A stretch of 64,000 bases of DNA from JADMIH01 sp036399775 (GTDB lineage Bacteria; Chloroflexota; Chloroflexia; QHBQ01; JADMIH01), in contig DASWMJ010000095.1 of NCBI GenBank assembly GCA_036399775.1, positions 1 to 64,000 on the forward strand, written 5' to 3'. Position 1 is the first letter of the stretch. Every line of letters begins with the position of its first letter. Of this stretch, positions 8,633 to 16,414 are shown in pieces. The translations under genes were made by a program, and so were the position numbers. The notes under the pieces were generated by a model. It was given only the letters and a program-made list of their open reading frames with translations, did not search any database and was not told the DNA's origin.

Positions 8633-9400
8633 TTGGCTGAAATAGAGCAGATAGCGCACCAGATTGGCGAGCCTATCATCATCATGGAGCACATTACCAA
8701 GCAGTTCGGCAAATTGGTGGCCCTCAAGGATGTCAACCTGGAAGTCAGGAAGGGCGAGGTGGTGCTGATAATAGGGCCTAGCGGGTCGGGCAAGTCCACC
8801 CTGTTGCGGTGCATCAACCACCTTGAGGTGCCTAGCGGGGGCAGGGTCGTAGTGGACGGCATCGAACTGAGCAAGGGGCGCACGAACATCAACAAGGTGC
8901 GCGCAGAAGTGGGCATGGTCTTCCAGAGGTTTGAGCTTTTCCCTCACCTGACCGTGCTCGAAAACGTCACTCTCGCCCAGAAGGTAGTACGCAAGCGTAG
9001 CGCGAGCCAGGCGCGGGAAGTCGGTATGGAGCTACTCAATAAGGTAGGCATACCGGAGAAAGCCAACAACCTCCCCGCGCAGCTATCGGGCGGGCAGCAG
9101 CAGCGCGTCGCCATCGCCCGCGCCCTGGCTATGCAGCCCAAGATCATGCTCTTCGATGAGCCTACGTCCGCCCTCGACCCAGAAATGATCAAGGAAGTGT
9201 TAGACGTGATGTTGGACCTCGCACGCGAGGGGATGACAATGGTGGTGGTGTCGCACGAGATGGGCTTCGCCCGTGCCGCCTCCAACCGGGTCGTCTTCAT
9301 GGACCAGGGCAGCATCGTGGAGATGGGCAAGCCCGACAGCCTCTTCAGCAACCCCCAGCACGAGCGCACCAAGCTCTTCTTGAGCAAGATATTGCATTAG
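8633..9400 (+). CDS. Amino-acid ABC transporter ATP-binding protein (GlnQ-like)
   Basis: Cytoplasmic ATPase that powers the amino-acid importer. TTG at 8633 is taken as start because AGGAGG lies about six bases upstream and no other start is close; an internal ATG (MEHITKQF) would cut family-conserved sequence only slightly. All ABC motifs are present: Walker A GPSGSGKST near residue 48, Q-loop VFQRFELFPHL, signature LSGGQQQR near 150, Walker B IMLFDEPTSALD near 172, and switch His in VVSHEMGF. Length (255 aa) is normal. It is separated from the permeases by a repeat element, so it may be expressed from its own promoter or by read-through. Confidence 0.93.
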   Translation: MAEIEQIAHQIGEPIIIMEHITKQFGKLVALKDVNLEVRKGEVVLIIGPSGSGKSTLLRCINHLEVPSGGRVVVDGIELSKGRTNINKVRAEVGMVFQRFELFPHLTVLENVTLAQKVVRKRSASQAREVGMELLNKVGIPEKANNLPAQLSGGQQQRVAIARALAMQPKIMLFDEPTSALDPEMIKEVLDVMLDLAREGMTMVVVSHEMGFARAASNRVVFMDQGSIVEMGKPDSLFSNPQHERTKLFLSKILH

Positions 9401-9491
9401 GACAGTGTTTATCTAACGTGGCGAAGAATCTACATCGCAAGATTGTTGCAAAGTCGGGTTGATGGGGTAAAGCCATCCCAGTATCCCTGTC

Positions 9492-9685
9492 ATTCTTCGC
9501 TGCGCTCAGTACAGCACTAACAAAGAAATGTCTGCGTAGGGGCGACCCGGTGGGTCGCCCTGGTGGGGATGGCGAACCAACTTTACGCTTGACCCTGGCA
9601 GGGCCACCCGGTGGGTCGCCCCTACCTTACACATTTTATTCCTGGACATAACTTTGTTAGTGCTGTACTGAGCGCAGCGAAGAAT
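9492..9685. repeat. 194-bp hairpin element with perfect 34-bp inverted ends (MITE-like)
   Basis: The arms 9492-9525 and 9652-9685 are exact reverse complements over 34 bases. Inside, a second inverted pair (9536-9560 and 9601-9625) is built on the palindrome GGCGACCCGGTGGGTCGCC, followed by the remaining spacer. No reading frame of note lies within. The outer ends include the family A core, so two repeat families are nested. The structure fits a non-autonomous mobile element or a hairpin RNA. Confidence 0.8.
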
Positions 9686-9776
9686 CTCGTCCCTCGCATA
9701 TTAGTTGGGGATAACGTACAGGTAACGAACAACGGCAAGGGAATGCGCGAGGGACGAGATTCTTCGCTGCGCTCAG
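9668..9776. repeat. Family A inverted repeat, second copy
   Basis: Left arm 9668-9697 and right arm 9746-9776 repeat the arms found at 120-219 and 61815-61920. The left arm overlaps the right end of the 194-bp hairpin element. The rest of 9401-9943 holds no gene. Confidence 0.8.
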
Positions 9777-9875
9777 AATGACAAAGGGTAGTGGGTTCGC
9801 CTGCGTCGGGCACAAGACTGAGCTTGCATAGGCCTTAACCTACGTCTGTAGACTCTTCACCGAGCTATTTCTTCT

Positions 9876-9884
9876 TGCTATAAT
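9876..9884 (+). promoter_or_regulatory. Putative extended -10 promoter
   Basis: TGCTATAAT, an extended -10, lies about 60 bases upstream of the chosen start at 9944. No clear -35 box is seen. Confidence 0.4.
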
Positions 9885-9943
9885 GGCCCCAGATATATTT
9901 AGCTCTTCTGAATTGTCTCTTGTCGGCCCACATTTCCGGAATT

Positions 9944-10591
9944 ATGACAGTATCCACATCACGTACACAGGCTACAACAGATATTGATGATACGGGCAGG
10001 AAGCGCACCCTCATCGGCGCTATCCTCATATTGGCCCTAGTCATCGCCTGCGTGGTTACAGTTCGCCTCTACAAGCTCGCCGTCCCCGAACAGGTGGACA
10101 GGGACACCATCAATATTACCGCTAGCGATTACGAGCAGGCCCTAAACAAGTGGCGATCTGCGAACGTCGTGGAGTACGAAATCTCAACCATTATGGCGGA
10201 TGAGGAAGTCACGTTGCGGGTCAATCAACCCGAAAACCTCATCTATGTCTTGCGGCATTATCGCAATAACGAACCTTACGGCGCATTCGATCCCAACATT
10301 CCTATCATGCCAAGCCAGTTCATCAAGTACAAAATCTATACGGTAGACGGCATGTTCGAGCTGGCGAAGCAAAGGCTTGACTTTATGCAGTCGCTCAACG
10401 GCGAGCGGATAGAGCCGAGCGAAGAGGAGTTTGACTACTTCCACGACTACATCATCCAGTTCGACCCATCTACGGGCCGCCCTACCTACATCGCCGACAA
10501 GATAAGGACTGCCCACCGCCTGAGAGAGCTTACATGGCGAGCATCGGGCGTACCTGCTATCGAAGTCAAGGGCTTCAAGATTCTCAAATAG
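9944..10591 (+). CDS. Single-pass membrane protein with DUF6174-like domain
   Basis: A 215-residue protein with one N-terminal membrane anchor (about residues 21-41, LIGAILILALVIACVVTV) and an extracytoplasmic domain. The outer part resembles DUF6174: a W-to-YEI segment, a YTVDGMFELAKQ helix and a closing FDPSTGRPTYI strand. That assignment is by eye. The ATG at 9944 is preferred; an in-frame TTG at 9920 would add eight residues. The next gene, another membrane protein, follows after 66 bases on the same strand. No function is known for the family. Confidence 0.7.
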   Translation: MTVSTSRTQATTDIDDTGRKRTLIGAILILALVIACVVTVRLYKLAVPEQVDRDTINITASDYEQALNKWRSANVVEYEISTIMADEEVTLRVNQPENLIYVLRHYRNNEPYGAFDPNIPIMPSQFIKYKIYTVDGMFELAKQRLDFMQSLNGERIEPSEEEFDYFHDYIIQFDPSTGRPTYIADKIRTAHRLRELTWRASGVPAIEVKGFKILK

Positions 10592-10657
10592 CTATGCAGA
10601 CCTCCAACGCGTCAACCGTACCTGGGCACACATCGTCACGAGAGGAAACCTGGCAGC

Positions 10658-11428
10658 ATGTATGAAATGGAGCGCGATGCTTATACCGAGGCCCACCGTG
10701 GGGGATCAGGAATCCTCTACTGCGGGTTGTGGCTGCTCTGGGTCGTGGTCAACCTCGTCGCGTTCGGCATAAGCGAAAGCCTGGGGGAAGCGGTAGAAGC
10801 TTTTATCGTGCAAGCCGAGCCTGCTACGACGCGCTTGCTGTCGCTCGATCGCGCCGCGTACGTAACGGACTGGAACGGCTATGTAGCGGCTGTGGTGGGA
10901 GGAATAGTAGCCGGGGTGCTGCTCGGTGCCGGGCAGGGGCTGATACTCATGCCCTATCTCAAGTGGAAGGGCTTCCTGGAGTGGCTGGTGGCAACCACTA
11001 TCGGCAGAGCCGTGCGCTGGATAGCCTTGTTTGTGATAGGCCAGCAGCTCGTAGGGCTGGTCGCCGACAAGCACATCGTGGGCGCATGCTTTGTTCTCAT
11101 GCTGCTGATAGGTATGGGCTGCATAGGTGGGGGCGCGCTAGGTTACGCACAGAGCGTCGTGTTGCGGCGTCGAGTGCATCACTCCGAGTGGTGGATCCTT
11201 GCTAACCTGGCAGGCCCTGTCGCAGCCGCCATCCTGATCGTGCTGGGCCTGTACATCGAGGACCAGAACGTGTTCCGGTACTGGACCAATCCTATCATGG
11301 CGATAATCACCGCCTTCGCCACAGGTGTCGCGCTGGTGGACCTGCTACGCCACCCAACTCCGCACGCCGAATGGGAGTCGGGCCTCCGGTGGCGGCAGGA
11401 GCGCACCAGGAGACGCGCCGAGTATTGA
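10658..11428 (+). CDS. Multi-pass membrane protein of unknown function
   Basis: A 256-residue protein with about six hydrophobic segments: ILYCGLWLLWVVVNLVAF, then GYVAAVVGGIVAGVLLGAG, then the region around WIALFVIGQQLVGL, GACFVLMLLIGMGCIGGGAL, WWILANLAGPVAAAILIVLG and IMAIITAFATGVALVDLL. The tail is short and strongly basic (RWRQERTRRR). GAGAGGAAAC upstream supports the start. Gly-rich helices after the second and fourth segments suggest tight helix packing. No catalytic or transporter motif was recognised. It sits between the DUF6174-like protein and the GH39-type hydrolase. Confidence 0.75.
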   Translation: MYEMERDAYTEAHRGGSGILYCGLWLLWVVVNLVAFGISESLGEAVEAFIVQAEPATTRLLSLDRAAYVTDWNGYVAAVVGGIVAGVLLGAGQGLILMPYLKWKGFLEWLVATTIGRAVRWIALFVIGQQLVGLVADKHIVGACFVLMLLIGMGCIGGGALGYAQSVVLRRRVHHSEWWILANLAGPVAAAILIVLGLYIEDQNVFRYWTNPIMAIITAFATGVALVDLLRHPTPHAEWESGLRWRQERTRRRAEY

Positions 11429-11453
11429 GCGCCAGGCGACATGACCGTACCTG

Positions 11454-11483
11454 TTGCCCGGCTACTACAACCTGTGTTATAAT
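11454..11483 (+). promoter_or_regulatory. Putative sigma70-type promoter
   Basis: TTGCCC (11454-11459) and TATAAT (11478-11483) are 18 bases apart, about 70 bases upstream of the GH39-type gene. The match is to the general housekeeping consensus. Confidence 0.5.
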
Positions 11484-11551
11484 CTTCTGCGCCAGCGCCA
11501 TTTTGAGGCATGGTTGACATCTTTTGCTGACGTAGAGGACCAAACACCATT

Positions 11552-13495
11552 ATGCGTTCCCGTGGGCAAGCCAACACTATAGCGGTGCGGCTTATCGCCG
11601 TGCTCGTGTTCTGTGTTGCCTGCCTGCATAGTCCTGCTGGGCCGCGCTTAAAAGCCGCCACACTCGATGACGAGGGACGCTTCTACTCCGAGACGGGCTT
11701 CACGCTCGCGCCGGAGTTCGTGCAGTTCTTCGACCGCTACGGCGGCCTTGCCCTATTCGGCTATCCCATCACCGAGGCGCGCCGGGAGGGGGGCTATCTG
11801 GTGCAGTGGACCGAGCGCCAGCGCCTTGAGTGGCACCCTGAGAATTTAGGGACACCCTACGAGGTGCTGCTTGGCCTGTTGGGGCGCGAATTGACTAAGG
11901 GCTTCAACGGTCCGCGATACCAACAGCAAGAATTGACGCTCAGCACACAAGAACCCACAGCCTCGATCTATTATTTCCGCGAAACGGGCCAGACTGTGGC
12001 CGAGCCTTTCCTCTCTTACTGGACGGCGCACGGCGGGCTGCCGGTATTCGGCTACCCCATCTCTACACTTCACACCGACGAGAACGGCTTGCAGGTCCAG
12101 TGGTTCGAGCGCGCGCGCTTCGAGTACCACCCGGAGAATCCCGTAGAACACCACGTCCTGCTGGGCCACCTGGGATATAGCGCCTTGAAGGAACGAGAGG
12201 CGTTTGCCTACGAAATTGAAGTGTTCGGCACGCCCGCGCCCGACGGCGCTATGAAGATCGATCTCGCGCAGGGCGGCGAGTCGGAGGACCCAGGCTTCTT
12301 CGACAACGTGCAAAGCCTGGGCCGCGAGCTTGGGCCGGGCCTGGTGAGGCTCGACAACATCTTCAACCACTACCAGATCGTGGCGCGTGGCCCCGACGGC
12401 GCGCTCACGTATAACTGGCGGTCGCTTGACCGCATACTGGACGGCGTGCGGGCTATGGGCAAAGAGCCTCTGATCTGCCTGTCGTACATGCCCGAAACCC
12501 TATCAATGCATGGCGATAGCCGCGTCAGGCCACCCGCCAGCTACGACGAGTGGGCCGCGCTCGTGAAGGCAACCGTGACGCACGTCAACGTGGAGCGTGG
12601 GCTGAAGGTGCGCTATTGGGAGGTGTGGAACGAGCCGGACCAGTCAGGCTTCTGGCAGGCCAGCTTCCAGGAGTACCTCAAGCTGTACGACGTGACGGTA
12701 GAGGCCGCGACGGGCGCGGACCCTTCCATCCACATAGGCGGCCCGGCTGTGGCCCGCTTCTCGCCCGACCACCTGGACGAGTTTATGAAGCACGAGGCAA
12801 TGCAGGGCAGCAAGGGGCGCGTTGACTTTATTTCCTGGCACTCCTACGGCCAATCGCCCGACCAGGTAGCCGCCCACATACGCGAGCTACGTACCATACT
12901 TGAGCAATATCCCCAGTTTACACCGGAGCTGTTCATAACCGAGTTCAACGTGCTCCAGGGCGGCCCCGGCGACACCAGCGCGAACGGCTCCACCGACAAG
13001 GTAGAGGGCGCGATAGCATTTCTTACCTCGATTGAGAGCATGCAGCGCGAACGGCTGGACCGCGCGTTCCTCTTCGAGCTAAAAGATGGCCGAGGGCCGA
13101 AGTCCTACTGGGGGCGCTGGGGGATACTCACTAACGACGCCCAACCCAAGCCTACCTATTATGCGTTGAAAGCGTACCAGGACCGCCCACCCGATCGGCT
13201 GCCCATCATAATCAAACGTGGGCCATCTGACCGCTCACTCGGTATGATGGCCTACGGCGGGCCGAGCCGCGCAACCTTTTTCCTCTGGTATACGGGTTAC
13301 TATGATGCCCGCATTAAGGTCGGCCTCCCATCAAGTTTCGCAAGCGCGCAGTTCGACCTCACCCTCTTTGACGCCACTCACAACAACCCCGCAAAGACAG
13401 GCGACGCCACCCTCAATGCGTGGCTCGCGCGCGATGCCGGAGACCTGGTACTCGACCTCAAGCCCAACTCGCTCGTTATACTGGCCACACGATAG
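11552..13495 (+). CDS. Secreted glycoside hydrolase, GH39-like, with two GGL..GYPI repeats
   Basis: Exported glycosidase of 647 aa. A signal peptide (about residues 1-36) is followed by two repeat units near 40-115 and 120-205, each with YWxxHGGLxxFGYPI-type sequence and an aromatic WxERxRxEWHPEN stretch; such units are frequent in Chloroflexota exoproteins and probably bind surfaces or sugars. The catalytic TIM barrel covers about 215-560. The acid/base Glu is in VWNEPDQSG near residue 358 and the nucleophile Glu in FITEFN near 463, as in GH39 xylosidases and related clan A enzymes. The substrate is likely a xylan or similar glycan, not proven. The comEA gene follows after 19 bases. Confidence 0.87.
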   Translation: MRSRGQANTIAVRLIAVLVFCVACLHSPAGPRLKAATLDDEGRFYSETGFTLAPEFVQFFDRYGGLALFGYPITEARREGGYLVQWTERQRLEWHPENLGTPYEVLLGLLGRELTKGFNGPRYQQQELTLSTQEPTASIYYFRETGQTVAEPFLSYWTAHGGLPVFGYPISTLHTDENGLQVQWFERARFEYHPENPVEHHVLLGHLGYSALKEREAFAYEIEVFGTPAPDGAMKIDLAQGGESEDPGFFDNVQSLGRELGPGLVRLDNIFNHYQIVARGPDGALTYNWRSLDRILDGVRAMGKEPLICLSYMPETLSMHGDSRVRPPASYDEWAALVKATVTHVNVERGLKVRYWEVWNEPDQSGFWQASFQEYLKLYDVTVEAATGADPSIHIGGPAVARFSPDHLDEFMKHEAMQGSKGRVDFISWHSYGQSPDQVAAHIRELRTILEQYPQFTPELFITEFNVLQGGPGDTSANGSTDKVEGAIAFLTSIESMQRERLDRAFLFELKDGRGPKSYWGRWGILTNDAQPKPTYYALKAYQDRPPDRLPIIIKRGPSDRSLGMMAYGGPSRATFFLWYTGYYDARIKVGLPSSFASAQFDLTLFDATHNNPAKTGDATLNAWLARDAGDLVLDLKPNSLVILATR

Positions 13496-13514
13496 TATTC
13501 AGTCGGCAGGTCGA

Positions 13515-14255
13515 ATGAAAAGTCTGCTGAACAAACGGGTATCACTCGCGTGGCTGCTGCTCGTGCTGATAGCAGGAGTTGCGGGGGCCATCCTCTGGAA
13601 AGTGGCAGTGGTGGACGCCCCTCCCCATAACTCCGTGCTGATAGAAAGCGGGGCAATCACGCCTCGTCAATCCCTCGCCTCCCCCTCCCCAATCGCCAGG
13701 TCGGAGGCGCAGACCACCGTGACACCAGCAGCGCCCAACGCTCTGCCCACTCAAGCGGTAGCAGCACCGCCTACGCCGCAGATGCTTGCCGTCTACGTGA
13801 GCGGAGCCGTTGTAAGTCCTGGTGTGTACGTGCTGCCCGAAGGTTCGCGTATCTCCGATGCAATCCAGGCTGCGGGCGGCCCACAGCCGGAGGCCAACAT
13901 GGAGCTAATCAACCTGGCGGCGCGTGTGAGCGACGAGCAGCACATCTCGGTCCTTCGCAAGGGCGAGACGCCCATAGCGCAGTCACCGCCCACACAACCA
14001 TCAAGCACTTCTATAGCCCAGGCGAACCGGCAGGCAACACCACAACCTAAACCCGCAGGCAAGGTGGACCTGAACACCGCCACCGCCGCTCAGCTTGAGG
14101 AACTCCCCGGCATAGGGGAAGTGCTGGCGGCTCGCATCGTTGATTATCGTAGCGCGAACGGCCCCTTCAAGACGATTGAGGACATTATGAGCGTGCCAGG
14201 CATCAAGGACGCAGTTTACGAGCAGATACGTAACCTCGTGACCGTCGGGCCTTGA
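13515..14255 (+). CDS. comEA: Competence DNA-receptor protein ComEA
   Basis: Membrane-anchored DNA-binding protein of transformation, 246 aa. The ATG at 13515 (MKSLLNKR) is chosen because it opens a signal anchor (LAWLLLVLIAGVAGAILW); a longer frame from 13302 lies over the preceding gene. After a Pro/Thr/Ser linker comes an SLBB-type domain (about 95-160, VYVSGAVVSPGVYVLPEGSR) and then the double helix-hairpin-helix DNA-binding domain (about 182-246, DLNTATAAQLEELPGIG and ANGPFKTIEDIMSVPGI). This order matches ComEA of Gram-positives. The companion comEC is not in the window. Confidence 0.92.
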   Translation: MKSLLNKRVSLAWLLLVLIAGVAGAILWKVAVVDAPPHNSVLIESGAITPRQSLASPSPIARSEAQTTVTPAAPNALPTQAVAAPPTPQMLAVYVSGAVVSPGVYVLPEGSRISDAIQAAGGPQPEANMELINLAARVSDEQHISVLRKGETPIAQSPPTQPSSTSIAQANRQATPQPKPAGKVDLNTATAAQLEELPGIGEVLAARIVDYRSANGPFKTIEDIMSVPGIKDAVYEQIRNLVTVGP

Positions 14256-14371
14256 ACCGACACTTACTTTGCAACAACCTTGGGCGCTATACCGTATAGA
14301 TATAGGCAGGTGCGCTAAAACGTGATACAATTGTGGCGGCTCATTATTCTTAGCAATGTGGAGGTTGAACA

Positions 14372-15034
14372 GTGTCTATCCTTACGCGAATTTCAACGCT
14401 AATCAGCGCGAATATCAACGCGATGATCGATTCGGCTGAAGATCCTGAGAAGATGGTAAATGAGTACCTGCGCCAGATGCGCAACGAACTCTCCGAGGCG
14501 CGAGCGGCTACCGCTATGGCGATGGCCGATGAAACCAGGCTGCGCTCTCAATACGAGCGCAACAAGTCGGTATCCGACGACTGGCAGCACAAGGCCGAGA
14601 TCGCCGTGCAGCGCGACCAGGACGATCTGGCGCGGGAGGCCCTCTTGCGTCGAGGCACCGCCCAGAAGCTGGCGGACAACTACAAGGCGCAGTGGGAATC
14701 CCAGCACGACCAAGTGGGAGACCTGCGCGAAGCCCTCGCCAAGCTGGAAGCCAAGATACAGGAAGCCGAGGCCAAGCGCGACTTGATAGTTGCCAAGACG
14801 CGCCGCGCCGCCACCCAGGAAGCCATCACTTCCGCTCTTCAGAGCGTGCAGGGTAATACCGCCGACGAGAGCCTGGGCCGCATGGAGACTGTCGCCGACG
14901 AGCGGCTGGCCCGCGCGGAAGCTATGGCCCAACTGCAAGGCCAGGACCTCGACTCGCGCTTCTCCGATATGGAAGCCGAGCAAGAGGTAGACACCGAGCT
15001 GGCAAGCCTCAAAGAGAAATTCGGTAAGGGATAG
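14372..15034 (+). CDS. pspA: PspA/IM30 (Vipp1) family membrane-stress protein
   Basis: A 220-residue ESCRT-III-like protein that coats and protects the cytoplasmic membrane. GTG at 14372 is supported by GGAGG eight bases upstream. The N-terminal segment (LTRISTLISANINAMIDSAE) is the membrane-binding amphipathic helix; the rest is a long coiled coil (about 25-215) rich in Ala, Glu and Arg. Length is usual for PspA. The next gene encodes a two-TM protein with its own ribosome site, which may be a membrane partner. No pspF or pspC relative is nearby. Confidence 0.92.
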   Translation: MSILTRISTLISANINAMIDSAEDPEKMVNEYLRQMRNELSEARAATAMAMADETRLRSQYERNKSVSDDWQHKAEIAVQRDQDDLAREALLRRGTAQKLADNYKAQWESQHDQVGDLREALAKLEAKIQEAEAKRDLIVAKTRRAATQEAITSALQSVQGNTADESLGRMETVADERLARAEAMAQLQGQDLDSRFSDMEAEQEVDTELASLKEKFGKG

Positions 15035-15043
15035 TAGAAAAGT

Positions 15044-15081
15044 GCTGAGTGCTGAGTTGACGAATACTCACTCAGCACTCA
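15044..15081. repeat. Short dyad made of GTGCTGAGT units
   Basis: CTGAGTGCTGAGT (15044-15056) is inverted at 15069-15081 directly after pspA. It may serve as a transcription end but lacks a U-run. Confidence 0.5.
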
Positions 15082-15131
15082 GAATACGGGGACCTCGATT
15101 CCCGCCTCAAATAACTTTCGAGAGGTAAATA

Positions 15132-15512
15132 GTGAAAAGCGGACCCGCGCCTAAGAAGAGTATGACGCTCTACGTTATCCTGCAATCCCTGACGCTGCTG
15201 GCATGCTGGGGGTGGTTCGCGGGGCTGTGGTCTGTCGCCTTCTTCGGCTTTGAACTGAGCGACATAGAGTGGTGGCTGCTGGTGGCCTCCGCGTGCGCCG
15301 GGCTGTACGGGCTGCGCCCCAACCTTGAACGCGCTATCGACACGGCCTGGCTCAAGGGCCTCACCAACTCAAAGGCGCTGGCAGAGCGCGTGGCCGAGTT
15401 GAGGCCCGTCAAGCGCAAAATAGACCTTATCTTCTCTATCGCCGTGCTGGTGATACTGCTCCTCGCGACGCTCCTGTGGTTCGCCGGGTACCTGCGCATT
15501 CAAACCGTGTAG
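15132..15512 (+). CDS. Two-TM membrane protein next to PspA
   Basis: A 126-residue protein with hydrophobic stretches near residues 12-34 (LYVILQSLTLLACWGWFAGL then FFGF), near 42-54, and near 98-120 (IDLIFSIAVLVILLLATLLW). GTG at 15132 follows GAGAGG at good spacing. The middle is basic and soluble (LERAIDTAWLKGLTNSKALA). No family was recognised. Position right after pspA suggests that it recruits PspA to the membrane or senses membrane state, which is inference from context only. Confidence 0.72.
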   Translation: MKSGPAPKKSMTLYVILQSLTLLACWGWFAGLWSVAFFGFELSDIEWWLLVASACAGLYGLRPNLERAIDTAWLKGLTNSKALAERVAELRPVKRKIDLIFSIAVLVILLLATLLWFAGYLRIQTV

Positions 15513-15674
15513 CCTCAAGCCGCCCACGCAAGAGCAGCAATTCAGATCCTCCTGCTGAACGCGATTACCCGCCCGCTAGCATCGACCCCAAGGGCACCTG
15601 CAAGACCAACGCGCCCACCTGCGCCTCTTCCAGGTAGAATAAGGGCCAGTCCGTGAGCGTCCAACCCTAGACGG

Positions 15675-15706
15675 AATTATGAATTTAGAATTCAAAATTC
15701 ATAATT
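15675..15706. repeat. AATTATGAATTT dyad at the 3' end of the ANTAR gene
   Basis: Arms 15675-15686 and 15695-15706 are exact inverted copies, AT-rich. The dyad touches the stop codon of the minus-strand regulator gene and could be its terminator. Bases 15513-15674 show no gene. Confidence 0.5.
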
Positions 15707-16301
15707 ACACGTCCCGGTCAATCTCGCTCGCCAGCAAAATAGCCTCCGCTACCTCTCTCATGGGCTTGCGGCTATCCATGCTGCGCTTCTGTATGCGGCG
15801 GAACGCTTCTACTTCGGACAGGCCGTAGCGGTCTATCAGCACTCCTTTAGCTCGCTCTATTACTTTGCGGGCTTCCAGCGCCTCTCGCACGTCACCCAAC
15901 TCTTTGCGTAGCTGCGCGAACTCGCGGAAGCGGGCAAGAGTTACTTCAATGGCAGGGCCTAGCTGCGCCTCTCGGAACGGCTTGACCAGATAGTTTATCA
16001 CGCCTGCCTGGGTGGCGCGCTGCACGAGGTCAGGGTCGCTGTAGGCCGTCAGCATCAGCACGGGCGCTACCTCTTCCGCAGTCAGCAGCCGCGCCGCCTC
16101 TATGCCATCCAGTTCGGGCATCTTGATGTCCATGATAACCAGATCGGGCTTAAGCTTGCGCGCCAGTTCAACCGCGCTCTTGCCGTCCGACGCCTCGCCC
16201 GCCACCTCGTAATCCATCCCGCCCAACATCTCGCGCAAGTCCATTCTGATGATAGGATCGTCATCAGCGATAACAACCTGTGCTTGTGCCACTCTCTCCA
16301 C
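15705..16301 (-). CDS. Response regulator with ANTAR RNA-binding output domain
   Basis: A 198-residue cytosolic two-component regulator. The receiver domain (about 5-120) has the acidic pocket IADDD, phospho-acceptor Asp58 in VIMDIKMPELDG, Thr85 and Lys107 in YLVKPF. A coiled linker leads into the ANTAR domain (about 130-190, ARKVIERAKGVLIDRYGLSE then EAFRRIQ). ANTAR proteins bind a two-hexaloop RNA and prevent termination, so output is at the RNA level. GTG at 16301 is used; a second GTG nine bases on has better spacing to GAGGAGAG. No histidine kinase is adjacent. Confidence 0.93.
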   Translation of the reverse strand: MERVAQAQVVIADDDPIIRMDLREMLGGMDYEVAGEASDGKSAVELARKLKPDLVIMDIKMPELDGIEAARLLTAEEVAPVLMLTAYSDPDLVQRATQAGVINYLVKPFREAQLGPAIEVTLARFREFAQLRKELGDVREALEARKVIERAKGVLIDRYGLSEVEAFRRIQKRSMDSRKPMREVAEAILLASEIDRDV

Positions 16302-16414
16302 TCTCCTCTGCTCGATTTAGTCTATTGGAGATTATAACATGGGCCACGAGCAGGGCGTTACGCATAGTTACGAGCTGACCGCAAAGACGCATAGGATCAC
16401 AAAGTACACAAAGG

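Noticed and set aside
9622..9813. Short frames across the family A repeats (HSERSEESR peptides) at 9622 and 61778
   Set aside because: The peptides come from the repeated DNA itself, recur with different flanks and have no ribosome sites; treated as non-coding repeats.
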